From: Mesorhizobium sp. Root157
GTDB taxonomy: Bacteria; Pseudomonadota; Alphaproteobacteria; Rhizobiales; Rhizobiaceae
Direction: 5' to 3'
Length of the DNA stretch: 64,000 nt
Assembly (NCBI RefSeq): GCF_001427385.1
Contig: NZ_LMGJ01000003.1
Span: 46,933 to 110,932 of the forward strand
The translations under genes were made by a program, and so were the position numbers. This document shows positions 47,479 through 57,239 of the stretch, piece by piece; the stretch's first letter is position 1, and each line of letters begins with the position of its first letter. The notes under the pieces are model-generated. The model ran no database searches, was not told the origin of the DNA, and was given only the letters and a program-made list of their open reading frames with translations.

Positions 47479-47579
47479 CCTTAGAGCCGTCATTTTCAGA
47501 TTCGCTGGCGCGCTCTAAGGACCTGTTTCCATGCATGTCGTTATCCCGAAACCGGTTCCCTCTTTCGGGTGACATGCAT
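47479..47579. repeat. Rhizobiales-type palindromic intergenic repeat (copy 2) with flanking inverted repeat
   Basis: Two nested structures occupy the gap beside the dif-like site. First, CCTTAGAGC (47479-47487) pairs perfectly with GCTCTAAGG (47512-47520). Second, ATGCATGTC (47531-47539) pairs with GACATGCAT (47571-47579), enclosing CCCGAAA (47545-47551) and TTTCGGG (47563-47569). The second element has the same CCGAAA...CCGGTT...TTTCGG plan as copy 1 and is of the type common in Mesorhizobium-like genomes. Confidence 0.65.
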
Positions 47580-47594
47580 TAGAATCTGGCGGTA

Positions 47595-48413
47595 TCAGTT
47601 TGATCCATAAGGCAGTTCGAGAACCATGCCGTCATAGGCTGGTTCGACATGCGCCGGCGTTTCGGCCAAAACCGTTTCATAGTCCAACGGCACGTGCATG
47701 TGCGTGAGCACGGCCCGGGCCGGCTTCAGCCTGGTTATCCATTCGAGAGCCTGATGGAGCGAAAAATGGCTTGGATGGGTCCGGTACTGCAAGGCATCGA
47801 TGACCAGCATATCCACATCCTGCAAGCGCCTGACGGTCGCTTCCGGGAAGTCGCTGACATCAGGACAATAGGCCAGTGTGCCGATCCGGAAACCGAGCGA
47901 AACAATGTCGCCATGCACTTGCGGCAACGGTTCAAAGGAGAGGGCGCCGCCCTCGCCTTCGATGACGACCGGTCGGTCATGATCGATGTTCCGAGCCCAA
48001 AGAATCGGCGGATATGAACTGCCCGGCGGCGTTTCGAAACAATAGCCGAATGCCTCGCGCAAGCGTTGCATTGTATGTTGATCCGCATAGATGTCGATCA
48101 GGCGCCGCTGTTCCAGCACGTAGCCGCGCAAATCGTCGATGCCATGGATGTGGTCGGCATGCGGATGCGTGTAAAGCACCGCATCGATGTGTTTGACGCC
48201 CGCCATCAGCATCTGGGAACGGAAATCCGGCCCAGTATCGATTATGACGGTCGTCTTCTTGCCGTCCGCGGCGATACGCTGAACCATTGCGGAGGTTCGC
48301 ATACGACGGTTCTTGGGGTTTTTCGGGTCGCAGTTGCCCCAATCACCAGTAATGCGCGGTACGCCCGGTGACGATCCGCAACCCAATATGGTGAGGCGCA
48401 GCAGGTCCGACAC
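47595..48413 (-). CDS. MBL-fold metallohydrolase (PhnP-like)
   Basis: A 272-residue metallo-beta-lactamase-fold hydrolase with the metal motif YTHPHADHIHGIDDLR near residue 80 and the N-terminal ILGCGSSPGVPRI block shared with PhnP/RNase Z-like phosphodiesterases; the late ligand block LTHMHVPLDY is near 239. The gene is two bases from tatD, in the common alphaproteobacterial order metG-tatD-MBL. Activity is probably on a cyclic phosphate or similar diester, but there is no C-P lyase context here, so PhnP function is not implied. Confidence 0.88.
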   Translation of the reverse strand: MSDLLRLTILGCGSSPGVPRITGDWGNCDPKNPKNRRMRTSAMVQRIAADGKKTTVIIDTGPDFRSQMLMAGVKHIDAVLYTHPHADHIHGIDDLRGYVLEQRRLIDIYADQHTMQRLREAFGYCFETPPGSSYPPILWARNIDHDRPVVIEGEGGALSFEPLPQVHGDIVSLGFRIGTLAYCPDVSDFPEATVRRLQDVDMLVIDALQYRTHPSHFSLHQALEWITRLKPARAVLTHMHVPLDYETVLAETPAHVEPAYDGMVLELPYGSN

Positions 48414-48415
48414 GC

Positions 48416-49210
48416 TCAGACGCCCGGCGCGTCAGGTCGAGGCATCTTCTTGAAAAGATTGAAGAAGTTGTCGGTGGTCAGCGCGGCGATGTCGTCGTTA
48501 CCGACGCCTATCGTCTCGGCCAGAACCGCTGCCGTATGCGCCACAAAGGCAGGTTCGTTGCGCTTGCCGCGATGCGGCACCGGGGCCAGATATGGCGCGT
48601 CTGTCTCGACCAGAAGCCGGTCATGCGGCACGCCGGCGGCGATCTCGCGCAGTTCTGCTGAGTTCTTGAACGTCAGTATGCCGGAAAACGATATGTAACC
48701 GCCCAGTGCCACGCCAACTTCAGCCAGCCTGCGACCTGACGAAAAACAATGCAGAATGAAGGGGAAGGCACCCTTCCCTGTCTCGTCCTCAAGTATCGCG
48801 GCGACATCGCCGTCAGCGCTGCGCGCATGGATCACCAGCGGCAAGCCTGTTTCGCGTGCAGCCGCTATATGCGTGCGGAAGCCCTGGACCTGGGCTTCGC
48901 GCGGCGCGTAGTCATAGTGATAGTCGAGGCCGGCTTCGCCGATGGCCACGACCTTGGGATGCGACGCCAGCCGTACGAGTTCCTCCGCCGCAACATCGAG
49001 TTCTTCGGCCGCATTATGAGGGTGCGTGCCGACCGAGCAAAAGACTTCGTCGAAAGATTCAGCTATTTCAATGATCTGGTCGAATTTTCTGACGCGAGTC
49101 GAGATCGTTACCATTCGCCTGACGCCAGCAGCCTTGGCGCGGGCGACGATGGCCTCACGCTCCTCGGCAAAATCCGGGAAATCCAGATGACAATGGCTGT
49201 CGACAAGCAT
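48416..49210 (-). CDS. tatD: TatD family hydrolase
   Basis: A 264-residue TIM-barrel metal-dependent hydrolase of the TatD/YcfH family: DSHCHLDFPDF at residues 4-14, CSVGTHPHNAAE near 60, GEAGLDYHYD near 95 and ETDAPYLAPVPHRGKRNEP near 205-223. TatD proteins have 3'-5' DNase/RNase or D-amino-acyl-tRNA deacylase-like activities. Its start overlaps the last base of metG, so the two are translationally coupled, and the MBL hydrolase gene follows. Confidence 0.92.
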   Translation of the reverse strand: MLVDSHCHLDFPDFAEEREAIVARAKAAGVRRMVTISTRVRKFDQIIEIAESFDEVFCSVGTHPHNAAEELDVAAEELVRLASHPKVVAIGEAGLDYHYDYAPREAQVQGFRTHIAAARETGLPLVIHARSADGDVAAILEDETGKGAFPFILHCFSSGRRLAEVGVALGGYISFSGILTFKNSAELREIAAGVPHDRLLVETDAPYLAPVPHRGKRNEPAFVAHTAAVLAETIGVGNDDIAALTTDNFFNLFKKMPRPDAPGV

Positions 49211-50760
49211 CAGGCGCTGGCTTCCTGCTCGACATAGCGCGGAAACACCGGTTGTGGCGCTGGCAGCGCCGTACCGGATTCCAGTGCATAAGCTTCGGCG
49301 ACATGTGCGAACGATCGTGCATCCTCAGCCACTGCCAGTATGTCGAGCAGTTTGGTGGCCGAATCCGGGATATAAGGCTGGCACATGATCGCCACGCGCC
49401 GGATCGTTTCGGCAGTGGTCCACAATACCGTTTCCATGCGCGCCGGATCGGTCTTCTTGAGCGCCCACGGCTCTTGCGCCGCGAAGTAGCGGTTGGCTTC
49501 CGCCACCACTGCAAAGATCGCGGCCAATGCCAGATGTATCCCCTGCTCCGCCATCGCCGCGCGCGCCGTGACCAGCGCTTCGCCTGCCTGCTCCAGAATT
49601 GCCTTGTCCGCATCCGCCAGATCGCCACGCGCCGGCACGAGGCCATCGCAATTCTTGGCGATCATCGACAGCGAGCGCTGCGCCAGATTGCCGAGATCGT
49701 TGGCAAGGTCAGCGTTGGTGCGGTTGACGATGGCTTCGTGGCTGTAGCTGCCGTCCTGGCCGAAAGGCACCTCGCGCAGGAAGAAGTAGCGCACCTGGTC
49801 GAGCCCGTAGTGTTCGACCATGGTGAACGGGTCGATGACGTTGCCGAGCGACTTCGACATCTTCTCGCCCCTGTTGAACAGGAAGCCGTGCCCGAAAACC
49901 CGCTTCGGCAATTCGATGCCGGCAGACATCAGGAACGCCGGCCAATAGACGGCATGGAAGCGAACGATGTCCTTGCCGATGATGTGCGCATCGGCAGGCC
50001 AGAAACGCCATTTTCCATCGTTTTCATCGGGATAGCCTGTGCCTGTAATGTAGTTCGTGAGCGCATCGACCCACACATACATGACATGCTTTTCGTCGCC
50101 GGGCACAGGCACGCCCCAGTCGAACGTCGTGCGGGAGACCGAAAGATCCTTGAGGCCCGACCTGACGAAGCTTGTGACTTCATTGCGCCGTTCGGCAGGC
50201 CCGATGAATCCGGGCTGGCTCGCATAAAGGTCCAGAAGCTTGTCCTGATAGGCCGACAGCCGGAAGAAATAGCTTTCCTCCTCGACCCACTCGACCGGGG
50301 TTCCCTGCGGGCCGTAGCGGACATTGTCGGCGCGGACTTCAGTCTCTTCCTCGCCGTAATAGGCTTCATCGCGCACCGAATACCAGCCGGCATAGCCGCC
50401 CTTGTAGATGTCGCCGTTGGCCGCCATCGCTTTCCAGATCGCCTGGGAGGCTGCGTAGTGGCGGTCCTCGGTGGTACGGATGAAGTCGTCATTGGAGGCG
50501 TTCAGCGCTATGGCCATGCGCTTGAATTCGGCGGCATTGCGGTCGGCGAGTTCGCGCGCCGATATGCCTTCCTTCTTGGCCGTCTGCAGCATCTTGATGC
50601 CGTGCTCGTCGGTACCGGTAAGGAAGAACACATCCTTGCCGTCGAGGCGCTGGAAGCGGGCGAGCGCATCGGTGGCAATGAGTTCATAGGCATGGCCGAT
50701 ATGCGGCTTGCCATTGGGATAGGAAATCGCCGTGGTGATGTAGAAAGTGTCGCGTGACAT
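49210..50760 (-). CDS. metG: Methionyl-tRNA synthetase
   Basis: MetG charges methionine onto initiator and elongator tRNA. The class I HIGH signature is [12 protein letters not shown] near residues 15-26 and the KMSKS loop is [10 protein letters not shown] near 305. The anticodon-binding domain follows to residue 516. It lacks the C-terminal EMAP/Trbp111-like dimerisation domain of the E. coli enzyme, as is common in alphaproteobacteria. Start ATG 50760. holB begins 85 bases upstream on the same strand. Confidence 0.96.
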   Translation of the reverse strand: MSRDTFYITTAISYPNGKPHIGHAYELIATDALARFQRLDGKDVFFLTGTDEHGIKMLQTAKKEGISARELADRNAAEFKRMAIALNASNDDFIRTTEDRHYAASQAIWKAMAANGDIYKGGYAGWYSVRDEAYYGEEETEVRADNVRYGPQGTPVEWVEEESYFFRLSAYQDKLLDLYASQPGFIGPAERRNEVTSFVRSGLKDLSVSRTTFDWGVPVPGDEKHVMYVWVDALTNYITGTGYPDENDGKWRFWPADAHIIGKDIVRFHAVYWPAFLMSAGIELPKRVFGHGFLFNRGEKMSKSLGNVIDPFTMVEHYGLDQVRYFFLREVPFGQDGSYSHEAIVNRTNADLANDLGNLAQRSLSMIAKNCDGLVPARGDLADADKAILEQAGEALVTARAAMAEQGIHLALAAIFAVVAEANRYFAAQEPWALKKTDPARMETVLWTTAETIRRVAIMCQPYIPDSATKLLDILAVAEDARSFAHVAEAYALESGTALPAPQPVFPRYVEQEASA

Positions 50761-50845
50761 GAAAGGACCGTGAGAGCCTGCGGGAAGGAATGGGCGGTGG
50801 ATATCGCATCGGGGCGGCGAACGCCATCCCGAAGCAAACCGAGCT

Positions 50846-51898
50846 TCACATTCGCAGTGCGGAATTCAGGCGGTCGATCATCGTAAGCGCATGTTGCTTC
50901 TTGTCGAGATTATAGGTCTCGGTTTCAATTATCGCTTCGCGCGCATCCTGCCAAGTGTCCGTTAGCGCTTTGGCGCGGCCAAGATCGCCGGCCAATGCGG
51001 CCTCGCTGGCGCTTGCCGAAAGGAGATCGAGGGCGCGGCGGTTGAAGATATCAAAGGGAATGGCCCGGTCGCGACCGGCAACGGCATCGGCGAGACGGTG
51101 CGCCTCGCCGGTGCCCGCAAGCCTTGACCGGGCAAGTTGATCCAACGCTTCGGCGATCTCCAGTCCGCCATATTGGCTGAGCAGGATCGCATTGCGCACG
51201 CTGCCCCCTGCCCGCTCGGCCAGCGCCGCCTGTGCGGAAGGTTCAGCGGCTGCCGGTTCGATGGCGCTGAGGACGCTCACAAGACTGTCTGTATCGAGCG
51301 GTGCAAGCCGCACGATCTGGCAGCGCGAGCGAATGGTCGGCAACAGCGAGCCTGGCGCGTGCACGATCAGGATGAACAGCGTGCGCGTCGGCGGCTCCTC
51401 AAGATTCTTGAGCAAGGCATTGGCAGCGCTGGTATTCATGTCGTCCGCCGGATCGACGATGACGACCCGGTAGCCGCCGTCATGCGAGGTCAACGACAGG
51501 AAACTGCTGACCTTGCGGATCTCGTCGACCGTGACCACCGATTTATAGGTCTTGGTCTTTTCGTTGAACGGCCGGGTGAGATGCAGCACCGATGGATGCG
51601 CACCCTGCGCGACCTGCCGAAACAGGGACGATGCCGGATCCGGCACCGCAAGCGTCTCGGGGGAAGCCTCGTTGCGCGGATATTTCAGCAAATGGTTTGC
51701 AAGATGGAACGCCAGCGTCGCCTTGCCGATGCCGACGGGACCGACGAAGATCAGCGCATGCGGCATCTTGCCGGCACGATAGGCGGCGATCAGCATATCG
51801 GCCGCGTCCATGTGGCCGACAAGGCGCGCCGTCTCGGAAGGCTCAGGCACACCGTCCAACGTGTCGTGCTGTTCGGGAGCGATCCGCTCGAAGATCAT
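50846..51898 (-). CDS. holB: DNA polymerase III delta' subunit
   Basis: HolB is part of the clamp loader. The 350-residue AAA+ protein has a Walker A-like [19 protein letters not shown] near residue 53, and the [25 protein letters not shown] block (near residues 143-168; sensor/SRC-like region) typical of delta'. It contacts SRC-type motifs in [10 protein letters not shown] near 187. Its ATG overlaps the tmk stop by four bases, the usual tmk-holB coupling. Confidence 0.93.
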   Translation of the reverse strand: MIFERIAPEQHDTLDGVPEPSETARLVGHMDAADMLIAAYRAGKMPHALIFVGPVGIGKATLAFHLANHLLKYPRNEASPETLAVPDPASSLFRQVAQGAHPSVLHLTRPFNEKTKTYKSVVTVDEIRKVSSFLSLTSHDGGYRVVIVDPADDMNTSAANALLKNLEEPPTRTLFILIVHAPGSLLPTIRSRCQIVRLAPLDTDSLVSVLSAIEPAAAEPSAQAALAERAGGSVRNAILLSQYGGLEIAEALDQLARSRLAGTGEAHRLADAVAGRDRAIPFDIFNRRALDLLSASASEAALAGDLGRAKALTDTWQDAREAIIETETYNLDKKQHALTMIDRLNSALRM

Positions 51899-52569
51899 GC
51901 GGGCGCCGCCTGCCTGACACAGCCAGGCATATGCGCCTCCAGCCCGCTGAACACAGCCGCGGTTATGGCGTCTTCCACCTCGCTCGGCGGCTTCGACGCA
52001 TCGATCACGATGCAGCGCCCGGGCTCTGCCGCGGCAATCGCCAAGAACGCTTCACGGCGCTGCTGGTGAACGGCCACGGTTTCCTTTTCGAAACGGTCCG
52101 GAACGTCGTTGGGAGAGCGACGAACCGCCGCCCGCTTCAGGCCCTCGGCCGGGTCGATGTCAAGGATCAGCGTCATATCCGGCACCATGCCGTTGATCGA
52201 AACCCGCTCCACGACTTCCATGAAGGCCGGGTCGAGCCCGCCTGTCACGCCCTGATAGACCCGCGAGGAATCGATGAAGCGATCGCAAAGCACGATGGAG
52301 CCGCGTTCGATGGCCGGCCGGATGACCTGCTCGACATGGTCGGAGCGAGCGGCAGCAAACAGCAGCGCTTCCATCTTGGGTCCGAACGGCTCGGCGGCGC
52401 CAGACAGCAACACATGGCGCACCGCTTCCGCGCCGGGCGAGCCGCCCGGCTCTCGCGTGACGAGGATATCGTACTTCTTGGCGCGCAGCTTGGCAGCAAG
52501 CCGCTCGATCTGGGTTGACTTGCCAGCCCCCTCGCCACCTTCGAAAGTTATGAAAAACCCATTCGCCAC
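51895..52569 (-). CDS. tmk: Thymidylate kinase
   Basis: Tmk phosphorylates dTMP to dTDP. The P-loop [18 protein letters not shown] lies at residues 6-23, the DR(Y/F)-like motif [13 protein letters not shown] near 102, and the LID region follows. No ATG is well placed; GTG 52569 (encoding VANGFFITF) gives 224 residues, the family size. Upstream in-frame codons to 52743 are not homologous. It lies between the dacA-like gene and holB in the usual cluster order. Confidence 0.93.
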   Translation of the reverse strand: MANGFFITFEGGEGAGKSTQIERLAAKLRAKKYDILVTREPGGSPGAEAVRHVLLSGAAEPFGPKMEALLFAAARSDHVEQVIRPAIERGSIVLCDRFIDSSRVYQGVTGGLDPAFMEVVERVSINGMVPDMTLILDIDPAEGLKRAAVRRSPNDVPDRFEKETVAVHQQRREAFLAIAAAEPGRCIVIDASKPPSEVEDAITAAVFSGLEAHMPGCVRQAAPA

Positions 52570-52657
52570 TGGCAGACGCTTCGTCCTGTTGTCGTCTTCG
52601 TCATAGTGCGGGCAGATCGAAAGGTCCACGCCATGGACACCTCCGTCAGCGCTCAGT

Positions 52658-53827
52658 CTAACGCAGCCAGCCGACCGCCAGTTCCGTGACCGCATCGAGC
52701 GCGCGGCTTTGCAGCGTGCCGACTTCGATAGTCTCAGCGGCAAAGAGCGGGGTTTCCTGGCTCAACGTATCGCCGATCCACACGCGCAGCGTGCCGACGG
52801 GCTGGCCTTCTTCGACAGGCGCCGAAAGCGGTCCCTGATAGATGATGCGGGCCGTCACCTTGTCGCGGTTGGTGATCGGCAGGAATATGTCGATCGGCCC
52901 CTTGGCTTTCAACGCAACGCCGGGCCGCGTGCCGCCATACACCTGCGCCTCGCCCGCCACCTCGCCGGCCGCGAATATCTCGGTCTTTTCGAATGAGCGC
53001 AGGCCCCATTCAAGCAATTTACGCGCCTCTTCCGCACGCTCGCGGTCCGAAGCGAGGCCGCTCATGGCCGCGATCACGCGCTTGCCGCCCTGCGCCACGG
53101 ACCCGACGATGCCGAAGCCGTTCTGCTCACTTGCCCCCACCGCCAACCCGTCCGCACCGATCTCCATGGCTAGGAGCGGATTGCGATTGCGTTGTGAAAT
53201 CTTGTTCCAAGTGAAATCCCTCTCGCCAAAATAGCGAAAGAGGTCCGGGTATTCGCGCCAAAGATGGTGGGATAGCTGCGCCAGTTCCCTAACAGTTGTC
53301 ATCTGGCCGTCCGCAGGCAAGCCAGTGGAGTTGACGAAGGTCGATTTCGCAAGGCCGATTTCACGGGCGCGTTCGGTCATCTGCAAGGCGAAGTTGGTTT
53401 CCGATCCGGCAACGCCTTCCGCAATCACGATGCAGCCGTCATTGGCCGACTGCACGGCAATGCCGCGAAGCAGGTCCTCCAGCCGGATGGTCGACTTCAC
53501 CGCCGCGAACATCGTCGATGTTCCGGAAGGCGCGCCGCCGGTGCGCCATGCATTCTCGCTGACCACAAAAGTGTCTTCCCGGGTAAGCCGGCCGGACTTG
53601 ATGGCCTTGAAGGCCAGTTCCAGGGTCATGAGTTTGGCAAGCGAAGCCGGTTGGATCGCCGCATCGGCGTCCTTGGAAAACAACACGGTGCCGGTTTCCG
53701 CATCGATCATGAAGGCCTGCGTGGCCTTGGTCTCGAACAGTTGTGCGGCGGCTTCGTTCACGGCCACGGCCATAAACAGCGCAACAGCCAACAAACCGGC
53801 AATCGGTGTGCGAAGACCCTTTGTCAT
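52658..53827 (-). CDS. dacA: D-alanyl-D-alanine carboxypeptidase family protein with altered third motif
   Basis: A 389-residue secreted penicillin-binding protein of the DacA/PBP5 type, which trims the terminal D-Ala from peptidoglycan. A signal peptide covers about residues 1-28. The nucleophile motif S62-L-A-K65 and S127-A-N129 are intact. The third motif, normally K-T-G, reads A229-V230-G231 in [17 protein letters not shown] checked the codons and there is no frameshift. The C-terminal domain (about 280-389) ends in an amphipathic-type helix [15 protein letters not shown] expected for membrane attachment. Catalysis may be reduced or lost. The start is ATG 53827, where the signal peptide begins. 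Confidence 0.88.
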   Translation of the reverse strand: MTKGLRTPIAGLLAVALFMAVAVNEAAAQLFETKATQAFMIDAETGTVLFSKDADAAIQPASLAKLMTLELAFKAIKSGRLTREDTFVVSENAWRTGGAPSGTSTMFAAVKSTIRLEDLLRGIAVQSANDGCIVIAEGVAGSETNFALQMTERAREIGLAKSTFVNSTGLPADGQMTTVRELAQLSHHLWREYPDLFRYFGERDFTWNKISQRNRNPLLAMEIGADGLAVGASEQNGFGIVGSVAQGGKRVIAAMSGLASDRERAEEARKLLEWGLRSFEKTEIFAAGEVAGEAQVYGGTRPGVALKAKGPIDIFLPITNRDKVTARIIYQGPLSAPVEEGQPVGTLRVWIGDTLSQETPLFAAETIEVGTLQSRALDAVTELAVGWLR

Positions 53828-53951
53828 CGAAGAATTGCCCTGTTCGGTCGCAAGCGGCGGGATGTCGGAAGCTATCAGCCCCCTGCCCTGCAAATCAACC
53901 GATGATGATACCTGCCCGGCGCCGTATGCGCATTACCGAACGACCGATCGA

Positions 53952-55193
53952 TCAGTTGCGCACCACCAGCGCGTCGGGCGCTCCGTGCGTCCACGCCGCC
54001 TCGAGCATTGCGTCGAGCCCAGCCTGGCCATTCGAGTAAAGGTTGACCGAGTGCCACAGCTTGCCGTCGAGTTCGGCTTTTTGAACCTCGACCCGGCCAA
54101 ATGCCCGGAGTTGATCCGCCACGCGCATGGCATCGCCAGCTTTGTCGAAGGAGCCGGCGGCGACATAGTCGAGGGTCAGGCGGGCACCGTCAGCCTTGCT
54201 TTTATTGAGCCGCTTCCAGGATGAAGTGACATCCGCCGGTGTCATCCTTGCATTGTCCAGCACGGCGAATGCACCGGCAGCCGCTTCGATGCGTTTATCC
54301 GCGTAAGACAGCGTCGCGATGGTGAACGGCGTCTGTGCCGGCAGGTTCACATCCGGCCTTTGAGGGACAATCGGTCCGAAATCGGGCAGGACTACGAATC
54401 CGACAGACGACGCCTGTGCCGTCATGAAAGTCGGTTGAGCGGCTGCGGAATCGACCAGTTGCCCCGGGAACGGGACCGCGGGCGCGGCGAACGCCGCGCT
54501 GGGTGTCGAGCCGTTCATGGCGATCATGACCCCTGTCGGCAAGCCGACCGAAGGATCGTTCGGCCGGTTGCCTGGATTGTAGGAAGCCATCAGATACTGG
54601 TCGTCATCGCCGTCCAATGGCGCGCGCCCGATATAGTCGACTTTGACCTTGGCGGTTCCGATGCTGGCGTAGTCGAGCATTTCGGCAGCACGCTTGGAAA
54701 GGTCGATGATGCGGTTTCCGTGGTAGGGACCGCGATCGTTGACGCGCACGATGACCGAACTGCCGTTGGCCGTATTGGTGACGCGGGCATAACTGGGCAG
54801 CGGCATGGTGGGATGCGCGGCTGTCAGATGCGCAGTGTCGTAGATTTCGCCATTGGCCGTGAGGCGGCCATGGAAGGCGTCGCCATACCAGGAGGCCGAG
54901 CCGACCTTGGAGTATCTCCGGTCTTCCTTGGGGTAATACCACTTGCCGGCAACCTGGTAGGGCTTGCCCAACTGGTCGCGGCCGCCTCCCCGCTTGATTC
55001 CGTCACGGCCGAACGCAACGCGCGGGCTTGCCTTCACGCCATACTTGGATTCGGGAAAATATTCCTTCGAGCGGACCTGCTGCGCAACCGACTTCGGCTG
55101 CGGCGTTCCACAGCCGGCAAGCAGAGCTGCACATGCCGTAAACGACACGATCGTGATAGTGCGACGAAGACGCGGTCGCGCCACAGCCTGCAT
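53952..55193 (-). CDS. rlpA: RlpA-like lipoprotein (septal lytic transglycosylase family, SPOR domain)
   Basis: A 413-residue outer-membrane lipoprotein. Lipobox LLAGC places the lipidated cysteine at residue 28. The double-psi beta-barrel domain contains ASWYGDAFHGRLTANGE near 99 and the catalytic-type VRVNDRGPYHGNRIIDLS near 148-165. The C-terminal about 75 residues (AGSFDKAGDAMRVADQLRAFG onward) form a SPOR domain that binds denuded septal glycan. RlpA cleaves glycan strands lacking stem peptides in Pseudomonas; activity here is inferred. It is first in the row rlpA-dacA-tmk-holB. Confidence 0.92.
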   Translation of the reverse strand: MQAVARPRLRRTITIVSFTACAALLAGCGTPQPKSVAQQVRSKEYFPESKYGVKASPRVAFGRDGIKRGGGRDQLGKPYQVAGKWYYPKEDRRYSKVGSASWYGDAFHGRLTANGEIYDTAHLTAAHPTMPLPSYARVTNTANGSSVIVRVNDRGPYHGNRIIDLSKRAAEMLDYASIGTAKVKVDYIGRAPLDGDDDQYLMASYNPGNRPNDPSVGLPTGVMIAMNGSTPSAAFAAPAVPFPGQLVDSAAAQPTFMTAQASSVGFVVLPDFGPIVPQRPDVNLPAQTPFTIATLSYADKRIEAAAGAFAVLDNARMTPADVTSSWKRLNKSKADGARLTLDYVAAGSFDKAGDAMRVADQLRAFGRVEVQKAELDGKLWHSVNLYSNGQAGLDAMLEAAWTHGAPDALVVRN

Positions 55194-55600
55194 GTAAGAT
55201 TATCCCCTGTAGGTTCCGTCAGAATTGTTTCGCCACAACCAGCGAACGCCTTGCCGAAACTACCCGCTTCCTTGATCCGCACCCTCATTTGCGCAGGAAT
55301 TGCTTATTTCCTTATTAACCGATTGTGACGGGAACCCGGCAGCATTGTGGCAAGGGCTTGCTCCGCTCTCAAAGCCGCATGCATATCTGCAATTATGGCG
55401 AATCGACATGGTGGCCGAGACGGATTTTTCTCCAAAACCGATCACGGAATTTTACCTAGCCGACCATTTAGTTGTGCCGAAAACCGCCACAAAATCAACG
55501 TGATCTAAATCCTGTGTTGATAGTTCCGACCGATCAAGTTAGAGCGGGCTAATGCTGAGCGGTCACACCTCAGCTACCCTGGGGGGCCAGGGAGAACGCT
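55194..55600. other. 407-bp divergent intergenic region without a supported gene
   Basis: This gap separates rlpA (minus) from the YLDPGT operon (plus) and must hold promoters for both. It is visibly more AT-rich than its surroundings (for example TTATTTCCTTATTAACCG near 55307 and GATCTAAATCCTG near 55502). One 67-codon ORF (55300-55503) has no good ribosome site and no recognisable family, so I do not call it. I see no clear riboswitch or terminator. Confidence 0.4.
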
Positions 55601-55822
55601 ATGTCCAAACTATTCGCCGCCATCTCGTTGTTCGTCATGTGCATCGCGGTCACGTCTCGACCTGCCTATGCATATCTCGATCCCGGCACGGCAAGCATGC
55701 TGCTACAAGGCCTGATCGGAGGGATAGCGGCAGCCGGCGCCGTAATATCTCTCAACTACCAGCGCCTGAAGCATGCCATCCAGACAAGGTTCGGCAAAAA
55801 AAACGACAAGTCTGATCATTGA
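55601..55822 (+). CDS. Small YLDPGT-motif membrane protein
   Basis: A 73-residue protein: signal-like N-terminus (SKLFAAISLFVMCIAVTS, cleavage near Ala-Tyr-Ala at about residue 24), then YLDPGTASMLLQGLIGGIAAAGA, a motif plus hydrophobic segment (residues about 25-48), and a basic tail RLKHAIQTRFGKKNDK. Small proteins with the YLDPGT(G/A)S motif occur beside polysaccharide and phosphatase/sulfatase-like genes in several phyla, with unknown function. GGAG precedes the ATG by 7 bases. Its stop overlaps the methyltransferase start (TGATG), so the three genes 55601-59759 form one unit. Confidence 0.75.
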   Translation: MSKLFAAISLFVMCIAVTSRPAYAYLDPGTASMLLQGLIGGIAAAGAVISLNYQRLKHAIQTRFGKKNDKSDH

Positions 55823-57231
55823 TGCCCGGTCTGGCACTTGATACGGGATCGTTTCGCGACCCTTCCGGCAGCGTGTACGACAGCGGTCAGAATATTCTGA
55901 GGACCGTCACCGAGCGCGCTCGAAAGGCATATGAAGCGGTCCGCGATGCCGGGGTTCTGCGCGAACTCATAGCCGCTGGCAGCCTGGTGGATAGCGTCGA
56001 GGTCCAGCCGGAAAACTGGCCGGACGAGCTCAGGCACGCAGCCTACGTGATCGAACATTCAAGGATACCGTACATATCCTATCCGTACGAATGGTCCTTC
56101 GCGCAGTTGAAAGCGGCGGCACTTCTCCATCTGGACATGCAAATCGAACTCCTGAAGCGCGACGTGGTCCTGTCAGACGCATCCGCTTACAACGTCCAGT
56201 TCGTGAACTCGAAGCCCGTCTTCATCGACTTGCTGTCGTTGCGGCCTTACCGCGAAGGCGAATTCTGGCACGGACACCGTCAGTTCTGCGAACAGTTCCT
56301 GAATCCGCTATTACTGCGGGCGCTCCTCGGTGTTCCGCACAATGCCTGGTTTCGAGGCTCTCTCGAGGGGGTGCCGACCCTTCACCTGGCCAAGATGCTG
56401 CCGTTCAGGAAGCGCTTGTCCTGGAACATCGTCAGCCAGGTGCTCATGCAGGCCGGTCTCGAGCGGCGCGCGCTCAATGCGCCTGAGGCGTCCATCGACA
56501 AGGCGAAATCGAGCAAGTCCCTGTCGCGAACCGGCTACAATGGTTTTCTGGTGCAGCTTCGAAATTGGATCGCCGGTCTCGAACCGGCCGACACCGGCAA
56601 AACTGTTTGGGGCGAATATGCCACGACGCACACCTACACTGACAAGGAAGCCGACGCCAAGCGGATCGCGATCGAGGAATTCGCGGCCTCGGCCAAGCCT
56701 GGACGGTTGATTGATCTGGGCTGCAACACTGGTGACTATTCGGTCGCCGCTCTTGACGGTGGAGCCGGCTATGTCATCGGATTCGACTTTGACCAGACTG
56801 CGGTCGACATCGCTTTTTCGCGATCGCAAAAACAGAAGCTCAATTTCCTGCCGCTTTGGCTTGACGCAGCCAACCCAAGCCCCAGCCAAGGGTGGCGGCA
56901 AAGCGAGCGCCGGGGTTTTGCCGAGCGGGCAAACGCCGATGCCTTGATTGCACTGGCGTTCGAGCATCATTTGGCGATCGGGCGAAATGTTCCCCTGCAT
57001 GATGTCGTCGACTGGCTGATCGGCCTGGCGCCTGTCGGGATAATCGAGTTCGTTCCAAAGGCCGACAGCACGGTTCAAAAGATGTTGGCGCTTCGGGAGG
57101 ACATTTTCCCCGATTATCACGAGGCCGCGTTTGAGGAAGCGATAGGCCGAAGGGCAGTAATCGTCGGGAAGCAGGTCATCTCGGAGTCCGGTCGAACTCT
57201 GTATCGCTATGACCGAACTGCATCAAGATAG
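55822..57231 (+). CDS. SAM-dependent methyltransferase with kinase-like N-terminal region (NoeA-like)
   Basis: A 469-residue cytoplasmic protein. The C-terminal half has a class I methyltransferase fold with SAM-binding motif LIDLGCNTGDYS near 295-306 and GFDFDQTAVDIA near 317. The N-terminal half contains LSDASAYNVQF (D119, N124) followed by PVFIDL (D136), spaced like the catalytic and metal-binding loops of protein- or sugar-kinase folds. It resembles rhizobial NoeA-type methyltransferases of unknown substrate. It is coupled to the YLDPGT protein upstream and 8 bases before the AlkP-superfamily gene. Which molecule it modifies is unknown; a glycan or lipid-linked acceptor is a reasonable guess from context. 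Confidence 0.75.
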   Translation: MPGLALDTGSFRDPSGSVYDSGQNILRTVTERARKAYEAVRDAGVLRELIAAGSLVDSVEVQPENWPDELRHAAYVIEHSRIPYISYPYEWSFAQLKAAALLHLDMQIELLKRDVVLSDASAYNVQFVNSKPVFIDLLSLRPYREGEFWHGHRQFCEQFLNPLLLRALLGVPHNAWFRGSLEGVPTLHLAKMLPFRKRLSWNIVSQVLMQAGLERRALNAPEASIDKAKSSKSLSRTGYNGFLVQLRNWIAGLEPADTGKTVWGEYATTHTYTDKEADAKRIAIEEFAASAKPGRLIDLGCNTGDYSVAALDGGAGYVIGFDFDQTAVDIAFSRSQKQKLNFLPLWLDAANPSPSQGWRQSERRGFAERANADALIALAFEHHLAIGRNVPLHDVVDWLIGLAPVGIIEFVPKADSTVQKMLALREDIFPDYHEAAFEEAIGRRAVIVGKQVISESGRTLYRYDRTASR

Positions 57232-57239
57232 GCTGGCTC

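Noticed and set aside
55300..55503. 67-codon ORF in the gap before the YLDPGT gene
   Set aside because: No good ribosome site, no family resemblance, and located in a presumed promoter region.
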